Source: an uncultured Bradyrhizobium sp. (GTDB taxonomy: Bacteria > Pseudomonadota > Alphaproteobacteria > Rhizobiales > Xanthobacteraceae). Taken from it: 64,000 nucleotides of DNA. Below, piece after piece: positions 59,840-64,000 of the stretch. Each line of letters opens with the position of its first letter. The stretch's first letter is position 1. The translations under genes and the position numbers were made by a program. Under the pieces are notes generated by a model, which was not told the origin of the DNA, searched no databases, and saw nothing but the letters and a program-made list of their open reading frames with translations. The stretch is from positions 31,758-95,757 of the forward strand of contig NZ_CAKZJO010000040.1 in assembly GCF_936943645.1 (NCBI RefSeq), given 5' to 3'.

Positions 59840-60742
59840 GTGGAATTTCCGATGCGACATTTCCCCCGTGCCGTTGTTCGAAGCCTGTATCCCGCAGCCG
59901 TGGCCGGCCTGCTGGTCCTCGGTCAGTCTCCGGCCAGCGCCGCCGACGACGAGGCGCCCAAGGGGCCGGCGGTCACGGTGCTGAAGGTCGCCAAATCCTG
60001 CTTCTCCGACATCGTCGAGGCCACCGGCACGATCATCGCGCGCGAGGAAACCTCGGTGCGGCCCGAACGTCCGGGCCTCAAGGTCACGGACGTGCTGGCG
60101 GAAGCCGGCGACACCACCACCGCGGGCCAGGTGCTGGCGCGGCTCGCGCTCCCCGAGGGCGGGACGCTGCAGGTCACCGCGCCCGTGGCCGGCGTGATCG
60201 CGACGTCGACGGCGCAGATCGGCAATTTCGCCTCGGCCAAGGGAGAGGCGTTGTTCACGATCGTGGCGCGCAGCGAATATGATCTCGTCGGCCTCGTGGC
60301 CACCACCGATGTGCGCAAGCTCGCCGTCAACCAGACCGCGACCGTGCGGATCGCGGGCGCCGGCGACCTCGAGGGCAAGGTGCGCCGCATCGGCCCGACC
60401 GTCGAGCCCAACATCCAGCAGGGCATGGTCTATATCGGCATCTCCTCGCAGAAGCGGTTGCTGCTGAAGGCGAGCGGGCGTGCGCTGATCAAGACCGGGC
60501 AGAGCTGCAACGTCGCGGTGCCGCTGACGGCAGTGCAATATTCATCCGCCGGCACCGTGGTCCAGGTGATCCGCCGCAACCGCGTCGAGACCAAGCGTGT
60601 CGAGGTCGGCTTGATGTCGGGCGGCAATATCGAGATCCGCGACGGCCTCAACGACGGCGATGTCGTCGTCGCCCGCGCCGGTGCGCTCTTGCGCGAAGGC
60701 GATCCCGTGCGTCCGGTGATGGCCGCGGAAGCGGCGAAGTAG
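59840..60742 (+). CDS. Stand-alone periplasmic adaptor (HlyD/RND membrane fusion protein)
   Basis: 300 residues from a GTG at 59840, or 296 from the ATG at 59852. A signal peptide (SLYPAAVAGLLVLGQSPASA) precedes an adaptor fold: SCFSDIVEATGTIIAREETS, VTDVLAEAGDTTTAGQVLAR, LQVTAPVAGVIATSTAQIG and a C-terminal RVEVGLMSGGNIEIRDGLND. Wording matches the adaptor at 27489-28418, for example ACFSD and SCFSD at the same place. No transporter gene is adjacent. It converges on a second pseudo-caspase gene across a family C repeat. Confidence 0.9.
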   Translation: MEFPMRHFPRAVVRSLYPAAVAGLLVLGQSPASAADDEAPKGPAVTVLKVAKSCFSDIVEATGTIIAREETSVRPERPGLKVTDVLAEAGDTTTAGQVLARLALPEGGTLQVTAPVAGVIATSTAQIGNFASAKGEALFTIVARSEYDLVGLVATTDVRKLAVNQTATVRIAGAGDLEGKVRRIGPTVEPNIQQGMVYIGISSQKRLLLKASGRALIKTGQSCNVAVPLTAVQYSSAGTVVQVIRRNRVETKRVEVGLMSGGNIEIRDGLNDGDVVVARAGALLREGDPVRPVMAAEAAK

Positions 60743-60763
60743 GCAATTCCGACCGGTGATGCC

Positions 60764-60926
60764 CCTTACCCTCACCTGGAGGGGGAGGGTCGCTTCGCAT
60801 GCAGCGTAGCGAAATGCGCAGCGGGGTGGGGTGATCTCTCGACACGGGCAATGTTCGTGGGGAGAGATCACCCCACCCCGCTCGCGCTTGCGCGCGATCG
60901 ACCCTCCCCCTCCAGGGGAGAGTAAG
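60764..60926. repeat. Palindromic repeat (family C), copy 2
   Basis: Outer arms CTTACCCTCACCTGGAGGGG and CCTCCAGGGGAGAGTAAG pair with few mismatches, and the inner GCGGGGTGGGGTGATCTCTC pairs with GAGAGATCACCCCACCCCGC. It separates the convergent adaptor and pseudo-caspase genes, starting four bases before the latter's stop, and could terminate both. Confidence 0.93.
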
Positions 60927-60929
60927 AAA

Positions 60930-61778
60930 CTAGCCGCCGGCTTCGCCGAAATGGACGTCCTCGAGCAGCGAGGAGGAGACGGTCGGGACCTGATCGCCTT
61001 CGCTGGCGCGAGAGATGGCGACGCGGGTCTTGTTGAAGACGCTCTCGGCGCTGCCCTTGGCATTGAGGTTGTTCAGGAACTCGCCGACCAGCACGCTGTG
61101 CTCGCCCTTGCCGTCGTCGACGACCTTGCCGGGCGAGGCGGATGAGAGGATCAGCGCATTGTCGGACGCGCTGATCGGCGCGAGACCGTGGCTGTAGGAG
61201 CGGAAGCGGCGCTCGTAGGGGTTACGGCGGGAGGCGTCGACGACGACGAGCTTGGCCTTGGCACCCTGCTCCTTCATCATGTCGAGCACGCCGTCGATCG
61301 AGACGCCCTGGCGGCGGACGTCGCTTTCCTTCCAGATCACGGCATCGACCGGCAGCATGTAGCTCTGGCGGCCGGCCTGCACGCCGTAGCCGCCGAAGAA
61401 CAGCATGACGACGGTGTCGCGCTTGATCCGGGACTTCAGGCGGTTCACGGCGCGGACCATGTCGTCCTTGGTCGCGTCTTCGACCATGTCGACGTCAAAA
61501 CCGTTCTTGCGAAGGGACGAGGACAGCGCGCGGGCGTCGTTGATCGACTGCGTCAGCGGCGCGCTGGCGTCGGGATAATGTCCATTGCCGATGACGAGCG
61601 CGAGGCGCGAGCTCTGACCGATCGAACCGGTGATCTGGTCGGTCGAGACGGCCTTGGCGGCGTCGATAGCGCGCATGTTGAGGGCAGCATGGGCGCCGAT
61701 CACGAGCGACACCGTGCCGATCAGGGCTGCGGCCACTGCGATGGTGCGTCGGGAAATGTCGAGCTGCCTTAAATTCAT
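60930..61778 (-). CDS. Second pseudo-caspase (peptidase C14-like), membrane-anchored
   Basis: 282 residues. One N-terminal membrane helix (TIAVAAALIGTVSLVIGAHA) precedes a caspase p20-like fold closely similar to residues 28-235 of the protein at 24947-26491: LALVIGNGHYPDASAPL, INDARALSSSLRKNGFDV, SYMLPVDAVIWKESDVRRQG. The His position reads FFGGYG (Tyr131) and the Cys position VDASRR (Ser183), the Tyr-Ser replacement already known in prokaryotic caspase relatives. No linker or TPR part is present. It is probably a binding protein and not a protease. Confidence 0.92.
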   Translation of the reverse strand: MNLRQLDISRRTIAVAAALIGTVSLVIGAHAALNMRAIDAAKAVSTDQITGSIGQSSRLALVIGNGHYPDASAPLTQSINDARALSSSLRKNGFDVDMVEDATKDDMVRAVNRLKSRIKRDTVVMLFFGGYGVQAGRQSYMLPVDAVIWKESDVRRQGVSIDGVLDMMKEQGAKAKLVVVDASRRNPYERRFRSYSHGLAPISASDNALILSSASPGKVVDDGKGEHSVLVGEFLNNLNAKGSAESVFNKTRVAISRASEGDQVPTVSSSLLEDVHFGEAGG

Positions 61779-62213
61779 CTCGCTTCATTCCTGTCAGTGC
61801 CAAAGACCAGCCAAGCGCGCGCACACTGTTTGAGTAGCGCGATAGCGTCTTTAGGTTTGAGGGATTGGCCGGGGATGTGCCCCCGAATTGCGCGCAATTT
61901 GCGGCGCCGCACCAAACAAACCCTTAACCGGATATCGCCTCCCCGGCAATAGATTGCCCAAAACTTGATCTAAGCCGCTGAATATATTGGTTAATTTGCC
62001 TGCCCAGATTTGTGCATTTTTTCCTCCCGGAGCACTCTTCGAGCCTCCATCATGCAGCCTTCGTGCCGACCTTTTCCGTGAGTATCGTCACATTTGTATT
62101 TCCCGCGAATCCGGGTAGCCTTTTCAACGACTTGCAGGGGGTGGCGCGGGGCTGGGAGCGCGCTGGCCGGCCCCCGGCCAAACCCCGCCGAAGTCTCCGC
62201 GACCAGGTATTTC
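61779..62213. promoter_or_regulatory. Divergent intergenic region before the DxDTT protein gene
   Basis: 435 bases with a locally AT-rich part at 61900-62010. Promoters for two divergent genes are expected. No family A-D repeat, clear operator or small gene was seen. Confidence 0.35.
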
Positions 62214-63941
62214 ATGAGCTTTCAATATTTTGCCGGCGCCGCCTGCCGGGCGCTGCTGGCGCCGAAGGACGGCCCTTCTCTTTACGATGTCTGCGATCCC
62301 GTATTGTCTGCGACCGCCGGCGGCGATCCGCATCTGGCCAAATTCTACAAGACCGCGCTCGGCAATCCCGCACTGCGGGTGCTGCTCAGGCGGGCCGGGC
62401 TGCCCGAGCTGCGTGACGAGGCAAGGCTGACGGCGCTGCGCGCGGCGCTGGCTCGCGCCCGCGACGAGGCCGAGCCCGACTGGGCGGCGGTCGGCCAGCC
62501 GGTCGCCGATCTCGTCGACAGCATCGCGCTCGACCATCCCAAGCCGCCGCCGGCGATGTTCACCGGCTCGGCGCCGCCGCAAGCGCAGATCGACGGCGCG
62601 ATCCGCGACTGCGCGCAGCATCTGCTCGGCTCGTACCGCCGCAACGGCTTTCTGCCCACCTATGCCGCCTTCAACCTGATCGGCGATCCCGACTTTCGGG
62701 GGCGGGAACTGATCATGGCGCTCACGGGCCTCAACGCCCGCGGCTACAAGAACTCCTCGCTGCTGTTCAACCTCGCCCGCGTCTTCATCGCGCGCTCGAA
62801 GGCCGCCGCCGTCGTCAATCCGCCCTGGCGCGGGATTGCCGAGCCGATGTGGGAGCCGGTGCAGATCCGTCACCGCTCGGCCTATTACGATGCGTTCTTC
62901 ATCGAGGCACTGCTGAGCTATGGCGAGACCGGGCTCGCCTCGCCGGCCGACAAGGTTGCAGCAGAGCGCGCCATCGCCGACATGGTGGATTTCTGCGTCA
63001 ACATCAGCCGCGAAGAGGTCGAGGGCATCGACGGCGCGCGCTTCAACGTCGTCACTGCGCTGGCGCCCGCGCCGCATCCGCGCTTCTCGCGCTATTTCGC
63101 GCAGATCAAGCAGGACCTCGGCTTCGGCATCTATGTGCCGGATTGCGACACCACGGCGTGCTCGATCTCGGCCGCGACCCAGGCCGGCTGTACCGACGCG
63201 ATCATCGACCAGCCGCTGCTCGACTTCTACAGCGGCTATCAGGTGCAGGCCGGCGTCAACGAACCGCGCGTGACCGTGCCGCTCAACGACAACATCGACT
63301 ATGAGGGTGGGGTTGCGACCTGGATCGACAACCTCAGGGGCGAGCGGCCCTACGGCAACGATCTCGATCCGACGCTCAATCTCGACATTCTCGAGGTGAG
63401 CTTTCGCAACCTCGCGCGCTGGAAAGTTCTGGAGACGCCGTCGCGGCTCGCCACGGTGCATCGCATCATCGGTTTCCAGAAGCGGCTGGCCGCGAGCGGC
63501 GCGTTCGCCAATCCGCGCTCGCACATCTACTACCTGCCGGAGCTCTACAGCGCCTATTTCGGTCGCTGCTACGCCGCCTTCCTGGCGCTGCCGCTGGCGG
63601 CGCAGGCCGCGATCGACCCGAACGGCGATTTCGACTTCATCCGTCATCGCGTGCTGTCCTACGTCAAGGGCGAGCTGATGGCCGCGGAGATGAACGTGTT
63701 CGACGCGGCGCTGGCGCTGATCGCGCTCGGCCATCTCGGCGCCGACCCGCGCGCCTTCGCACCGGCGCTGAACGTGATCGTCGCCAGCCTCGGCGAAGGC
63801 GGCCGCCGCGGCCCGTTCTGCGCCTATGAATGGAACAAGATGAAGACGCCGACGCGGATCCTGGTGGGCGGGCCGGAGGTGACCTCGGCCTTCGTGCTGA
63901 TGGGACTGGCGGTGGCGAAGCGGGCGATGGCGCGGGGGTGA
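62214..63941 (+). CDS. Large helical protein of unknown function with a DxDTT motif
   Basis: 575 residues from the ATG at 62214. No signal peptide or clear membrane helix. It is rich in helices with repeated short YA, AL and LG pairs. Residues 310-315 read DCDTTA in the context IYVPDCDTTACSISAATQAG. This resembles the aspartate-rich acid motif DxDD of class II terpene cyclases and its DxDTT variant. The C-terminal part (GRRGPFCAYEWNKMKTPTRI, GGPEVTSAFVLMGLAVAKR) looks like the ends of alpha/alpha-toroid proteins. I do not recognise a known family with confidence, so cyclase or prenyltransferase-like function is only a hypothesis. Confidence 0.8.
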   Translation: MSFQYFAGAACRALLAPKDGPSLYDVCDPVLSATAGGDPHLAKFYKTALGNPALRVLLRRAGLPELRDEARLTALRAALARARDEAEPDWAAVGQPVADLVDSIALDHPKPPPAMFTGSAPPQAQIDGAIRDCAQHLLGSYRRNGFLPTYAAFNLIGDPDFRGRELIMALTGLNARGYKNSSLLFNLARVFIARSKAAAVVNPPWRGIAEPMWEPVQIRHRSAYYDAFFIEALLSYGETGLASPADKVAAERAIADMVDFCVNISREEVEGIDGARFNVVTALAPAPHPRFSRYFAQIKQDLGFGIYVPDCDTTACSISAATQAGCTDAIIDQPLLDFYSGYQVQAGVNEPRVTVPLNDNIDYEGGVATWIDNLRGERPYGNDLDPTLNLDILEVSFRNLARWKVLETPSRLATVHRIIGFQKRLAASGAFANPRSHIYYLPELYSAYFGRCYAAFLALPLAAQAAIDPNGDFDFIRHRVLSYVKGELMAAEMNVFDAALALIALGHLGADPRAFAPALNVIVASLGEGGRRGPFCAYEWNKMKTPTRILVGGPEVTSAFVLMGLAVAKRAMARG

Positions 63942-63949
63942 TGTGTCCT

Positions 63950-64000
63950 CTTACCCTCCCCTGGAGGGGGAGGGTCGATCGCGCGTAGCGCGAGCGGGGT
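63950..64000. repeat. Palindromic repeat (family C), partial copy 3 at window edge
   Basis: CTTACCCTCCCCTGGAGGGG and the following GGAGGGTCGATCGCGCG match the left part of the family C copies. The right half lies outside the window. Confidence 0.85.

Overview
The window is high-GC, densely packed DNA with alphaproteobacterial gene content: homogentisate pathway, form II CoxL-type dehydrogenase, caspase-like proteins, a GAF-linked class III cyclase and PQQ alcohol oxidation. Together with large palindromic intergenic repeats it fits Bradyrhizobium or a close relative. This assignment is inferred from protein style; no rRNA or tRNA marker is present. I saw no tRNA, rRNA, CRISPR array, transposase or integrase.

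Layout. 1-1188: N-terminal part of a chemoreceptor running off the left edge. 1437-8601: a sensing and alcohol-oxidation block with a FIST sensor, a translationally coupled hybrid histidine kinase, two NarL-type regulators, a periplasmic binding protein fused to cytochrome c, and a PQQ alcohol dehydrogenase carrying the lanthanide-type DYD motif. 8851-14850: a CoxG-like protein diverging from a coxSLM form II hydroxylase operon, then a CaiB/racemase-type enzyme. 14953-23533: tyrosine and homogentisate catabolism (HPPD, Lrp-type regulator, fumarylacetoacetase, homogentisate dioxygenase, an MBL protein, a DUF2783 protein, an FAD monooxygenase and a divergent MarR regulator). 23759-31567: an AHL-lactonase-like MBL protein, a pseudo-caspase with TPRs, an OmpA-like protein and an RND efflux pair. 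31631-37904: a DUF433/DUF5615 toxin-antitoxin pair, a CRP-like regulator, an AsmA-like protein and an adenylate/guanylate cyclase, together a plausible cyclic-nucleotide circuit.

37905-39410 is a repeat-rich accessory patch with an AbrB-like antitoxin, a BrnA-like antitoxin and a 5'-truncated BrnT toxin. 40499-47243 is a GntR regulator followed by one long catabolic operon: a NitT/TauT-type ABC importer with two permeases, a polysaccharide-deacetylase-fold enzyme, an FAH-family enzyme and a MetE C-terminal-like enzyme. Its substrate is unknown. 47265-56473 holds envelope proteins (LTXXQ, LysM), a GGDEF-EAL protein whose 3' end is partly duplicated 1417 bp downstream around an orphan gene, and an acetyl-CoA hydrolase/transferase. 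56474-64000 holds small proteins, a beta-propeller lactonase, a PAS protein, a second membrane-fusion protein facing a second pseudo-caspase, and a 575-residue protein with a DxDTT motif.

The most interesting points are: the pseudo-caspase plus membrane-fusion-protein pairing seen twice; the FIST/NahK-like sensor next to lanthanide-type alcohol oxidation with a binding-protein/cytochrome fusion; the uncharacterised GntR-ABC-deacetylase-FAH-MetE operon; the duplicated EAL tail; and at least four families of large palindromic repeats, mostly lying between convergent genes.
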